From Anaerolineales bacterium (GTDB lineage: Bacteria > Chloroflexota > Anaerolineae > Anaerolineales > E44-bin32): 64,000 nt of DNA. The notes below the pieces were generated by a model. That model did not search any database. It had not been told where the DNA came from and saw nothing but the letters and a program-made list of their open reading frames with translations. The position numbers and the translations under genes were made by a program. Positions within the stretch are counted from its first letter, which is position 1, and every line of letters begins with the position of its first letter. The stretch is taken from contig JAFGNH010000070.1 in the NCBI GenBank assembly GCA_016927115.1, positions 1-64,000 on the forward strand, given 5' to 3'. Shown in pieces: positions 37,504-45,908 of the stretch.

Positions 37504-38346
37504 ATGACAGCATTCATTTTTGGTACCGTCGGCTCTCCTGCATCCACTCCCGCCAAACCTGGTGGGTCAATCGGAACAATTCAGTATTTATCCAGCATCG
37601 GATTGTTTGCCTTTGAAATAGGTTGGGTGCGTTCTGTCCGCGTTTCCGAAAATACTTGCCGGGAAATCAAAGCTGCTGCTCTGGAGAACAAAGTCGGGCT
37701 GAGCGTCCATGCACCGTATTACATCAACCTTAATGCCGATAATAACGAGTGGGCCAAAAGCAGAAAGCGTCTGATGGATGCTGCCTACTATGGAAATCTC
37801 GCCGGAGCCACTGATATCATTTTCCATCCAGGATCGACTTTTGGGGATAGAGAAAATGCACTGAAAACCGCCATTCCCCGCCTTGAAGGATGCCTTGATG
37901 AACTTCATATAGCAGAAAATCCCGTCCGCCTGAGGCCGGAGACAATGGGGAAAAGCGGGCAGCTTGGCTCGTTCGAGGATATCCTCACGATCAATACAAT
38001 GCTTCCAGAGATCGAACCATGCTTTGATTTTGCCCACCTTCATGCCCGCGCCGGCGACGGGTCCTGCAACACCTATGATGAATGGTCCAGAATATTGGAA
38101 CAGCTGGCAAATAATGCCCGGCCGGGTGCCTTGCAGCGCCTGCACTGCCACCTCTCCGGGATCGCCTACACCGCAAAGGGAGAGAAGCACCACCTTATGC
38201 TGCGTGACTCAGACTTTGACCTGCTTGCCCTGCTGAAAGCACTGGCGGCCTTGAACTGCGGGGGAAGAATTGTTAACGAAAGCCCTGGAGATATGGACCG
38301 GGATGCCCTGTATATCAAAGAAACATGGGAGGAGATCTCTGGCTGA
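37504..38346 (+). CDS. TIM-barrel AP endonuclease (endonuclease IV-like)
   Basis: 280 residues. It has the endonuclease IV/AP2 pattern: LSVHAPYYINL, then IIFHPGS, CFDFAHLHAR, and a late NESPGD segment supplying metal ligands. The predicted reaction is cleavage 5' to abasic sites, with three zinc ions. It is more like the shorter archaeal-type enzymes than E. coli Nfo. AAAGG precedes the ATG. The gene runs into a uracil-DNA glycosylase-like gene, which fits a base excision repair pair. Confidence 0.82.
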   Translation: MTAFIFGTVGSPASTPAKPGGSIGTIQYLSSIGLFAFEIGWVRSVRVSENTCREIKAAALENKVGLSVHAPYYINLNADNNEWAKSRKRLMDAAYYGNLAGATDIIFHPGSTFGDRENALKTAIPRLEGCLDELHIAENPVRLRPETMGKSGQLGSFEDILTINTMLPEIEPCFDFAHLHARAGDGSCNTYDEWSRILEQLANNARPGALQRLHCHLSGIAYTAKGEKHHLMLRDSDFDLLALLKALAALNCGGRIVNESPGDMDRDALYIKETWEEISG

Positions 38347-38374
38347 TTTAACACAAACAGAAAAACAGCTTTCT

Positions 38375-38980
38375 ATGAAGCAGCTTCGTTATGAGATGAA
38401 ATCCTGTACTCTCTGCATCGATCAGGGTTTTGATATTATTCCGCGCGCAATTTTTTCAGGCACTGAAAATGCCCGGATCATGGTGATAGGCCAGGCCCCG
38501 GGAGTCACAGAGGTCGAGGCAGGACGCCCTTTTAATGCAGGCAGCGGATCGCGCCTGTTTCAGTGGTTGGCGGAAGTCGGTATTAATGAGGAGCAGTTCC
38601 GCACAGAGCAGTATATGACCTCGGTGACAAAATGTTTTCCGGGAAAAGCGCCATCCGGTGCGGGGGATCGGGTTCCATCTAAAACTGAGCAGATGCTGTG
38701 CCGGCCGTTCCTTGAAAGAGAGATCACCCTTGTTGACCCAATGCTTATCCTCCCGGTTGGCAGGCTGGCAATTAACCTGTTCTTTGCAGCAAAAGAGCCG
38801 CTCTCAAGCCTGATCGGACAGAAAGTATACAAGGATAACCGTTGGATAGTCCCCCTGCCGCACCCATCCGGCGCCAGCCGGTGGCACCAGAGTGAGGAAA
38901 ACAGGGAGCGTATCAGGCAGGCTATCCAACAGATTGTCGGCATACTTGAATATGCAATGCCCGAAGAGGATCGAAAATAA
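38375..38980 (+). CDS. Uracil-DNA glycosylase superfamily protein (Fe-S type)
   Basis: 201 residues from the ATG at 38375. Motif 1 is GQAPGVTEVEAGRPFNAGSG and motif 2 is HPSGASRW, the arrangement of family 4-like UDGs. Four cysteines (CTLC, TKCFPG, MLCRPF) are placed as for a [4Fe-4S] cluster. The enzyme would excise uracil from deaminated DNA, creating the abasic site that the preceding endonuclease cuts. The frame is open upstream, and a CTG at 38339 with GGAGGAG before it is an alternative start; the ATG has no ribosome site. Confidence 0.8.
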   Translation: MKQLRYEMKSCTLCIDQGFDIIPRAIFSGTENARIMVIGQAPGVTEVEAGRPFNAGSGSRLFQWLAEVGINEEQFRTEQYMTSVTKCFPGKAPSGAGDRVPSKTEQMLCRPFLEREITLVDPMLILPVGRLAINLFFAAKEPLSSLIGQKVYKDNRWIVPLPHPSGASRWHQSEENRERIRQAIQQIVGILEYAMPEEDRK

Positions 38981-39161
38981 TCATAAACGTTGCAGATCGG
39001 GAAGGATCAACCGGAGCTGCACTGCATTCTATTCCCGGTAAGGCCGGCTTCTGCCCCCCTTGTATACTTCATCTCCACGAACAACGGTTTAAACTTACGC
39101 TGACCGTGGCTGCCTGCGACCCTCAATAGAATACCGGCAGGTCCGCTCCCTTCGTACCAGG

Positions 39162-39199
39162 AAAAAAATGCGGCCGCTGCTTTAAGCGTGCGCCGCATT
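39162..39199 (-). terminator. Rho-independent terminator of the deoxynucleoside kinase gene
   Basis: Minus-strand stem AATGCGGC/GCCGCATT with a 17-base loop, running into seven T residues, 35 bases after the stop codon. The rest of the 38981-39233 gap holds no gene. Confidence 0.75.
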
Positions 39200-39233
39200 C
39201 AGGTTCCGTTTACCCAGGCAGTCGTACAGAAAA

Positions 39234-39881
39234 CTACGAGTCAGGAAAATGAACTTCCTCTTTCCCGCTCAATCGCTGATGAATACGTTGGATAATAATT
39301 TGCAGGTGTTCCGGTTTATGGACAAAATCCAGATTATCAGTCCGTATAGTCAACACCGGGCATAGGTCAAAACGTCTCAACCAATCTTCATAAAGGGAAT
39401 CCAGCAGGTCCAGGTATTCCCGTGTGATCCCCTTCTCCATTTCCCTTCCCCTGGCATGGATGCGTTTAAGCAGAATATCCACTGGTGCGTTCAGGAATAT
39501 CAGAAGGTCGGGTACGGGAAGGTTATTGACCACCATGCCAAAAACAGTCCTGTAAGTCTCAAAATCCCGATCCGATATATTTCCGAGAACCTGGCTCGCC
39601 CGGGCGAAAATCTCTGCATCTTCATAGATGGACCGATCAATGATTGCCGAGTTTTTCATTTCTGCCAGGTTCAGGTGCTGCTGGGCACGGTGCCCCAGGA
39701 AGAAAACATTCAGATGGAAGGACCACATTTTCATATCGCCATAAAAATCGGAGAGGTACGGATTATCAACCACCGATTCATAGGCTGTCGCCCATCCAAG
39801 TTCCTGTCCCAACCGGTCTGTAAGGCTTGTTTTACCGGTACCAATATTCCCTGCAACAAGGACAAAGTGCTTAGCCTTCAT
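39234..39881 (-). CDS. Deoxynucleoside kinase
   Basis: 215 residues. P-loop GNIGTGKTS at the start, the DRSIYEDAEIF segment (DRS motif) and a LID region RGREMEKGI match the dNK/dGK-dCK family. It phosphorylates deoxynucleosides in the salvage route to dNTPs. The start is ATG at 39879-39881, five bases after GGAAGG; a GTG two codons upstream is possible. It is divergent from the TolB-like gene. Confidence 0.9.
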   Translation of the reverse strand: MKAKHFVLVAGNIGTGKTSLTDRLGQELGWATAYESVVDNPYLSDFYGDMKMWSFHLNVFFLGHRAQQHLNLAEMKNSAIIDRSIYEDAEIFARASQVLGNISDRDFETYRTVFGMVVNNLPVPDLLIFLNAPVDILLKRIHARGREMEKGITREYLDLLDSLYEDWLRRFDLCPVLTIRTDNLDFVHKPEHLQIIIQRIHQRLSGKEEVHFPDS

Positions 39882-40029
39882 ATTCACCTTCCTTTAAAGG
39901 ATTTCCGTTTTCCCCGGTCAAATCCGCCTTTTCCTACTCGGGCAGCAGAAAGAGCGTATCAAGTAATGGAAAATTCCGCAACAATTTCAATACCTGCTTT
40001 ATCGATCAATCCTCCCTGCGGAGGAATGG

Positions 40030-40035
40030 TACAAT
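40030..40035 (+). promoter_or_regulatory. Probable -10 element of the TolB-like gene
   Basis: TACAAT about 95 bases before the chosen start. No clear -35. Confidence 0.35.
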
Positions 40036-40130
40036 TCCAACCTGTCTTTTCCCGCACCACCATTCACCTTACCATGGAGACCGGTTTTGCCGGCGGAAAG
40101 GTTGTTTCCCGGAAAGCCCTGGAGCTGCCG

Positions 40131-41510
40131 ATGAAATCTAAAGATCTGTCTGACCGTTTAAAGCAGATGTTCGTTAACCTGCTCTACCTCTTCGTCGGCT
40201 TTGCTGCCGGATATGGTTTGAGTTTTCTGCTGGAACCGGGTCGGGTATCCTTTATAACCGCCACCATACCCGAGTCCGGGGAACAGATCGCCAGCACATC
40301 AAGCCTGAGTATTTCATTCAACCAGGATGTGGATCAAAACAGCGCAGAAGCCGCCTTCCGGATCACCCCTGCTTTTCCCGGTGATTTCAGTTGGGAAGGG
40401 AACACGCTTGTTTTCTCGCCGTCGAATCCGTTTGCGGAAAACCAGCGTTACCAACTGTCACTCTCTACTGAAGTGCTGTCCACAAACAGCATGCAATCGA
40501 CAGGTCCACTGGAACTGCAATTCACTATCCGGCCGGCCAGTATCATTTTCCTCCACCCAGCCGACGAAAGCAGTCAACTCTGGATAGTTCCAAGTCCCTA
40601 TTTACCTGAGAATGCTTTTCAACTTACTTCAACCGCAGGCAGTGTGGTCGATTACACATCGGCACAGGATGGATCCTTCCTGGTGTATCTTGCACAGAAT
40701 ACCGAAGGATTATACTCCCTGTGGTATCTTTCACCCCATTCCAGGGAGGAAAAGCTTCTTCAGGACTTTGGAACAGCCCGATGCAGCTTCCCCACACTCT
40801 CTCCTCAGGGGAATAAGGTTGCGTTTCTCCGGATATCACCCACAGACGATACTGAGGTCGACAACGGCCTCTGGATCCTGGACATCGAATCCGGCGCAAG
40901 TACACACCTCCTTTCAGAAAATGCAGACCAGTGGGACATGCCAGCCTGGTCACCGGATGGGACAAAACTTGCATTTGCAGATGCCGGCATCCCCGGAATT
41001 CGCTTCCTCGATGTAAGTACCGGAAAGGAGGAAGTGCTGGCCTCTTCAATGGGAACCTCCGGCAGCTGGTCGCCGGACAGCGCTCTCTACCTGTACAGCG
41101 ACCTTGCCATGGTGAGGAGTCAGGCCCTGGGATCCATCTACCAGGCAGATCTGGTGGGAAAATCGATAAAAACTCTCTTCCCCTCAGAAGACTCTATGAA
41201 CAGCTACCGGGTGCCGGTCTTTTCCCCGGACAGAAGCTGGCTGCTGGCAGGTGTGCACAACCGCAGTACAGGGCCGGGCTACCAGCTGGTGTTGTACAGT
41301 TATCCGGATCTGGAATCACACCAGATCACTTTTGAGCCCGATTACACCCATGGTGCAATGAGCTGGCATCCCTCCTCCCGGGCCTTTCTATTTCAAAAGG
41401 TCGAGAACCTTAACCCTGATGCCACTCCCTCCATCTGGCTTTACAATCTGGAATCCGATAGTACCATGCTGATCTTCGAGAATGCTTTCCTGCCAGGCTG
41501 GCTGCCGTAA
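40131..41510 (+). CDS. Membrane-anchored Ig-like plus TolB-like beta-propeller protein
   Basis: 459 residues. One hydrophobic anchor lies at about 15-35. A bacterial Ig-like (Big_5/SbsA type) domain follows, with IPESGEQIASTSSLSISFNQ split around ESGEQ, then repeated blades of a TolB/WD40-like propeller. Blade marks include PAWSPDGTKLAFAD, SWSPDSALYLYS and VFSPDRSWLLAG. It is probably a surface binding protein; the ligand is unknown. GGAG six bases before the ATG at 40131 supports the start. An ATG at 40074 is also in frame. Confidence 0.8.
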   Translation: MKSKDLSDRLKQMFVNLLYLFVGFAAGYGLSFLLEPGRVSFITATIPESGEQIASTSSLSISFNQDVDQNSAEAAFRITPAFPGDFSWEGNTLVFSPSNPFAENQRYQLSLSTEVLSTNSMQSTGPLELQFTIRPASIIFLHPADESSQLWIVPSPYLPENAFQLTSTAGSVVDYTSAQDGSFLVYLAQNTEGLYSLWYLSPHSREEKLLQDFGTARCSFPTLSPQGNKVAFLRISPTDDTEVDNGLWILDIESGASTHLLSENADQWDMPAWSPDGTKLAFADAGIPGIRFLDVSTGKEEVLASSMGTSGSWSPDSALYLYSDLAMVRSQALGSIYQADLVGKSIKTLFPSEDSMNSYRVPVFSPDRSWLLAGVHNRSTGPGYQLVLYSYPDLESHQITFEPDYTHGAMSWHPSSRAFLFQKVENLNPDATPSIWLYNLESDSTMLIFENAFLPGWLP

Positions 41511-41640
41511 TTGAGAAAATTTCCAGCAAAAGGTTTAATTTCTCGTAACAGGATCCCGGTCCCCGTAATTATTTGGTGTGAAAGGGAATGGTAACAACTT
41601 TCCGGAATTCAACAAAATTTTTATCCACATGAAAAAAGGC

Positions 41641-41646
41641 TACAAT
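41641..41646 (+). promoter_or_regulatory. Probable -10 element of the GH5 gene
   Basis: TACAAT preceded by GGC, 49 bases before the ATG. The -35 region is only AT-rich. Confidence 0.4.
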
Positions 41647-41695
41647 AGTGCTCGTCAGAAACACCACAGTCTACTTGAAAGGAATACCCTGATAT

Positions 41696-43573
41696 ATGCT
41701 TACACTGCATGGAAACCGGTTTGTGGATGCTTCAGGTCGGACAGTGATGCTGAGAGGGATTAATCTGGGTGGAAGCTCCAAGATACCTGTGCGACCGGAT
41801 GGTGCCACGCACCTGAGGGAAGGCTTCAGCAACCACCGCGAGGTTTCTTTTGTAGGAAGGCCGTTCCCTCTTGAGGAAGCAGATGAACACTTTTCCCGGT
41901 TGAAGGATTGGGGGTTCAATATGCTGCGCTTCCTGGTAACCTGGGAAGCCATCGAGCATGATGGGCCTGGCCAGTATGATATTGCCTACCTGGACTATCT
42001 CACAGCTGTGGTTCAGAAAGCCGGGGAATATGATCTTCCCCTTTTTATCGACCCGCACCAGGATGTCTGGAGCCGGTTTTCCGGAGGAGATGGTGCTCCT
42101 GGCTGGACATTGGAAATGGCAGGGTTCAACCTTACTCATATCCAGCCGACCGGCGCCGCTGTGGTGCATCAGTGGACAGAAGGCCCCTATTCACAGCAAA
42201 TCTGGTTTACCAATGGATTCAAACTGGCTGCTGCTACGATGTTCTCCCTCTTCTTTGCCGGTAACGATCTGGCCCCTGAAACCCGGTTTGATGGTGAGCC
42301 TGTACAGGAGTTCCTGCAGCGCCACTACATCGCAGCAATCCAGCAGGTAGCAGAGCGTATGCGTACCTTTGATCACGTAATCGGCTATGACACACTCAAT
42401 GAACCTCTTCCCGGCTATGTCGGTATGGAGGATCTGCGCAATCCGCCGGATTATTATCCCAACGGGAATAATCCCTCTCCTTACCAATCGATGCTGCTCG
42501 GTGCGGGATTCCCCCAGCGTGTTGATTTCTGGAAGATGACAATGCTGGGGCCCCAGAGGAGGGGATCCAGATTACTCAATCCGGATGGTCTGCGGGTCTG
42601 GCGTGAAGGACACCCATGCATCTGGCGGCAGAATGGTGTATGGGATCTGAATGCCAAAGGCTCCCCGTACCTGCTCCGCCCTGGCCATTTTGCTAAGTTA
42701 AACGGCGAAAAAATCGATTTTAATCAAGACTACCTGCGCCCCTTCATAAACCGCTTCAGCCGGGAGATACGCAAGATCGATCCCCGGGCAATTATTTTTA
42801 TGGAGACCATTCCGGAGCACGCTTCACCCACCTGGGGGCAGGAAGATGCGGATCGAATCGTATACGCGCCTCACTGGTATGATCCTGTTGCACTGACATT
42901 AAAACGGTCGATAACCTGGTTTGGCTATGATGCAACCGAGCGGAAAATCCTGCTTGGCCGGCGCAGAATTGAACGGGAGTATGCCGCTCTTTTGCGTGCC
43001 CGAAAGGATGATGCCCAAACGAAGCTGAATAATCCACCAACGCTTATCGGGGAAATTGGAATATCCTATAACCTCAATAATGCCAGGGCTTACAAGACAG
43101 ACGATTTTACCGCACAGATAAAAATGATGGATCGCAGTATGAAAGCGTTGGAAGCAAACCTGCTTCATGTCACCCTCTGGAATTACACGTCTGATAACAA
43201 TAATCTCTACGGTGATCTGTGGAACTGTGAGGACCTGTCCATTTTCAGTCGCGATCAGCAAAAGGATCCGGAAAACCTGAACAGCGGTGGAAGAGCTTTG
43301 AAGGCAGTCGTACGTCCATACCCTTTGGCAACTGCCGGGATTCCGCTCGATCTATCCTTTGATATCCACTCGAGGAGATTCCTGTTCAGGTTTGAACATT
43401 CTCCTGGTATTTCAGAGCCAACTATACTCTTCCTGCCGCGTTTGCAGTATCCGGAGTCAGTCAATATCACGGTCTCCGACGGCCGCTTTGAACTGGATAT
43501 ACCCAATCAGCAGCTGCTCTACTGGCATACAGAAAAGATGGAAATCCATCTACTTGAAGTTTGCCCCGGGTAA
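41696..43573 (+). CDS. GH5 family glycoside hydrolase resembling steryl glucosidases (GH5_12)
   Basis: 625 residues. A TIM barrel with the acid/base Glu236 in YDTLNEP and the nucleophile Glu453 in IGEIGIS. DPHQDVWSRFSGGDGAPGW and the large insertions between barrel strands are typical of GH5_12, best known from fungal ergosteryl-beta-glucosidase and glucocerebrosidase-like enzymes. A beta-sandwich tail follows at about 530-625. No signal peptide, so the substrate is probably an intracellular glycolipid; this is inference. It is followed by the short GH3-type gene after 126 bases. Confidence 0.82.
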   Translation: MLTLHGNRFVDASGRTVMLRGINLGGSSKIPVRPDGATHLREGFSNHREVSFVGRPFPLEEADEHFSRLKDWGFNMLRFLVTWEAIEHDGPGQYDIAYLDYLTAVVQKAGEYDLPLFIDPHQDVWSRFSGGDGAPGWTLEMAGFNLTHIQPTGAAVVHQWTEGPYSQQIWFTNGFKLAAATMFSLFFAGNDLAPETRFDGEPVQEFLQRHYIAAIQQVAERMRTFDHVIGYDTLNEPLPGYVGMEDLRNPPDYYPNGNNPSPYQSMLLGAGFPQRVDFWKMTMLGPQRRGSRLLNPDGLRVWREGHPCIWRQNGVWDLNAKGSPYLLRPGHFAKLNGEKIDFNQDYLRPFINRFSREIRKIDPRAIIFMETIPEHASPTWGQEDADRIVYAPHWYDPVALTLKRSITWFGYDATERKILLGRRRIEREYAALLRARKDDAQTKLNNPPTLIGEIGISYNLNNARAYKTDDFTAQIKMMDRSMKALEANLLHVTLWNYTSDNNNLYGDLWNCEDLSIFSRDQQKDPENLNSGGRALKAVVRPYPLATAGIPLDLSFDIHSRRFLFRFEHSPGISEPTILFLPRLQYPESVNITVSDGRFELDIPNQQLLYWHTEKMEIHLLEVCPG

Positions 43574-43699
43574 ACCATTCCTGTGCGTGATGGGACTTCT
43601 GTGGAAGTTTCCCGGAACCAGCAGAACGTACAAACAGGCGGTGTTATTAAAAACCGCAGCATCACATAATCTTTTTTTCATTGTGGAAAGGACTACCTG

Positions 43700-44833
43700 A
43701 TGGAAAATCCCGAAGCCTTACTGCAGGCTCAATTACAGCCCTGGTATGTCGCCATCGCGGATCCTGCATCTGCGCAGGAGAAGGTACTTCGCCAGCTGAT
43801 TCAGATCTATGCACAGACAAGGTACGGTAGAGATCACCACGCAGCACAGGTAGACAGCAGCAGCGCATTCCGGGAGGCTTTCCCTGTGCTGGGTTATCCG
43901 GAATACCTTCCGATGATTCGCCGGGTTATGGAGGGTGATCTGGACCTGCTGCTTTCAGAACCTCCCGTGGGCTGGGCTATAACACGTGGAACAACAGAAG
44001 GTGAATCGAAGTTTATCCCCATGACACCGACAGATTTGCAGATGAGAGTGAGCGCTGGGCGGGCAATTTTGAACTACGCAGCCGAAACCCGGCAGTTCGA
44101 CCTGTTCGCAGGTGTCAATCTTAACCTGAACTTCCCTTCCACAGTCGGGCATATCACTGTCGCAGGCAGGGAAATCGCCTATGGTTACAGTTCCGGAATC
44201 TACACTCGCTTCGTTTCGGAAAAGACGCCTGTCCGCTCCGTCCCCTCACAGGAAGAAATCGACCAGCTTGGTGGTGGAAAGACAAAACAGGATTGGAACG
44301 CACGTTTTGAATTAGCCTATCAGAAATGCCGAGAGGAAAATGTCACCCTTGTCGGAGGAGTCGCCCCAACCGCCCTGAAATTCGGAACCTACCTTCACAA
44401 GACACATGGTGTGTACCCGAAAGACCTCTGGACGATAAAGATCATGACACTCGGCAGTATCCCTGGAATCAACACCCGCTATGCCCCATCCCTCAGGGCA
44501 ATGTATGGGAATGTGTCGATCAGGGAGATATATGGAACCACTGAGGGTATGTTTGGCCAGCAGAAAGACACAATCCGTGCCTGGGTACCAAATTACGATC
44601 TGTTCTTTTTTGAAATAGAAACCCGAAACGGAATAAAGATGCTGCATGAGATGAGACCGGGAGAAACAGGCAGCCTCATCGTATCCACTCCGATTCTGCC
44701 GCGTTATAAAATCGGAGACCTGATTATGGCTTACCGCTCACCGTATTTCCGCTGCATCGGCCGTGATCGCTGGTGGACTCCCTATTATCATCTGTGGAAA
44801 GAAATATCCACCTTTAATCTGAACAGGTTATAA
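43700..44833 (+). CDS. GH3 (auxin-responsive)-family adenylating enzyme, short form
   Basis: 377 residues. The three ATP/AMP motifs of the family are present: TRGTTEGESKFIP, YGTTEGMFGQQ and RYKIGDLI. Plant GH3 enzymes activate a carboxylate and join it to an amino acid. Family members are usually 500-600 residues; here the protein ends about where the C-terminal subdomain would begin (after IGRDRWWTPYYHLW). The stop codon is clean and no frame continues, so this may be a minimal form rather than a frameshift. AAAGG before the ATG supports the start. Confidence 0.78.
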   Translation: MENPEALLQAQLQPWYVAIADPASAQEKVLRQLIQIYAQTRYGRDHHAAQVDSSSAFREAFPVLGYPEYLPMIRRVMEGDLDLLLSEPPVGWAITRGTTEGESKFIPMTPTDLQMRVSAGRAILNYAAETRQFDLFAGVNLNLNFPSTVGHITVAGREIAYGYSSGIYTRFVSEKTPVRSVPSQEEIDQLGGGKTKQDWNARFELAYQKCREENVTLVGGVAPTALKFGTYLHKTHGVYPKDLWTIKIMTLGSIPGINTRYAPSLRAMYGNVSIREIYGTTEGMFGQQKDTIRAWVPNYDLFFFEIETRNGIKMLHEMRPGETGSLIVSTPILPRYKIGDLIMAYRSPYFRCIGRDRWWTPYYHLWKEISTFNLNRL

Positions 44834-44910
44834 CCAGGCTGAGGTGAAATATCAGTGTGATGTTACAAAGCCGCAAGAATTATCCGGCTTAAGTTCAAGA
44901 TTCCCCCCTG

Positions 44911-44983
44911 AAAAAAAACATGAGCAGCCATCTGCCGCAGCCTGCAAGGGACAGGCACCTTTCGCTGCGGAAGATGCTGCTCA
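44911..44983 (-). terminator. Long stem-loop terminator of the LiaF-like gene
   Basis: In the minus-strand RNA TGAGCAGC (44976-44983) pairs with GCTGCTCA (44921-44928). Inner pairs AGAT/ATCT and CCGCAGC/GCTGCGG are interrupted by single mismatches, and a small GCCTG/CAGGC hairpin sits at the top. Eight T residues follow (44911-44918). Confidence 0.8.
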
Positions 44984-45037
44984 CACTGTGAAAAAGACAG
45001 CTTATTAGGAGATCCATGTCTCCAGGAGAATCCGTGT

Positions 45038-45499
45038 CTACGTCCTCCGAATAAAGCCACCCAGAATAACTGATAATCCTACTGCAATCAGGATGATCGG
45101 CCAGATAAGGTCCCACCCAAAAGAATCACCCAGGCCAATGCTCATGAGGATTAAACCCATGATCATGGTTCCAATCACCGGTTGACGGTAGCGGGGCACA
45201 AACAGGCGAAAGAATACTTCAAGAATGAGAATAGCCCCTGCGCCGGCAAAAACTAATGACCAGCCGGCCATACCACTCAAGATCGGGACATTGTTAAGTA
45301 CTCCAAGGTTATTGGCGAGAAGCACCAGGCCGGCCCATATCAGAATCCCGGCCCAGATAATATTGCCCAGCGGGTCACGACGCCCTTTTTCGTGAAAATG
45401 CTTCTCTTCCACTTTTTCGTGTTCCTTCTCTTCAACTTTCTCTTCCATGGGATACGGGCTCCCACTTCCAGTCTCTTCAGGTTTGAATTCTTCCGTCAT
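45038..45499 (-). CDS. Four-TM membrane protein, DUF5668/LiaF-TM-like
   Basis: 153 residues. A charged Glu/Lys/His-rich head (about 1-40) is followed by four hydrophobic segments, with WAGILIWAGLVLLANNLG and LIWPIILIAVGLSVILGG as the typical repeated W-P/G-rich pattern of DUF5668/LiaF transmembrane domains. LiaF-type proteins modulate envelope-stress signalling in Firmicutes, but the sensing C-terminal domain is missing here. The ATG at 45497-45499 has AGGAG before it. Confidence 0.75.
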   Translation of the reverse strand: MTEEFKPEETGSGSPYPMEEKVEEKEHEKVEEKHFHEKGRRDPLGNIIWAGILIWAGLVLLANNLGVLNNVPILSGMAGWSLVFAGAGAILILEVFFRLFVPRYRQPVIGTMIMGLILMSIGLGDSFGWDLIWPIILIAVGLSVILGGFIRRT

Positions 45500-45908
45500 G
45501 TTTGGCTCCTTCTTATTATTTCTGGAATAATTTACGCTTCTGATTCTACATGGAAAGCGACAGGTTTCAACATTCCTAAAACCTGTACGCAGTAATTTTG
45601 AAAAAGTTTCAGAATTGGATATCATTCATCCTGGTCTCCGAATCCACCTCTTGCCGGTGCCTGATTTCATGCCGGGGCAGCGATCTGGGATATCCGGGTT
45701 TGGATTATTTTCCTGATTGCAGCCCAAACCCATTAATCTGAGTGCTCCGGATCTCTTTTTCATACTTGTATTTCCTTTTATTATGGTTTAAAAATGTTAT
45801 ACTTGCACTATTACACTTATTACATTACTTATCGGCTTATCGCCGTCCTGCAGTCCAAAATGAACCTCACTATTAGAGAAACCAGACAACTACCAAGGAG
45901 AATCAAAA
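45500..45908. other. Divergent intergenic region before the triple-domain lipoprotein gene
   Basis: About 410 bases, AT-rich towards the right. TATACT at 45798-45803 is a possible -10 for the lipoprotein gene, giving a leader of about 100 bases. AAGGAG precedes the ATG at 45909. No gene is seen, and no structure resembling a molybdenum-cofactor riboswitch. Confidence 0.4.

Noticed and set aside
39456-40130. Upstream extension of the TolB-like reading frame
   Set aside because: It would overlap the deoxynucleoside kinase gene on the other strand. The ATG at 40131 has a ribosome site and a proper membrane anchor right after it.
45500-45908. Molybdenum-cofactor riboswitch before the sulfite-oxidase-like lipoprotein gene
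   Set aside because: No extended conserved stems were recognised; the region is simply AT-rich.
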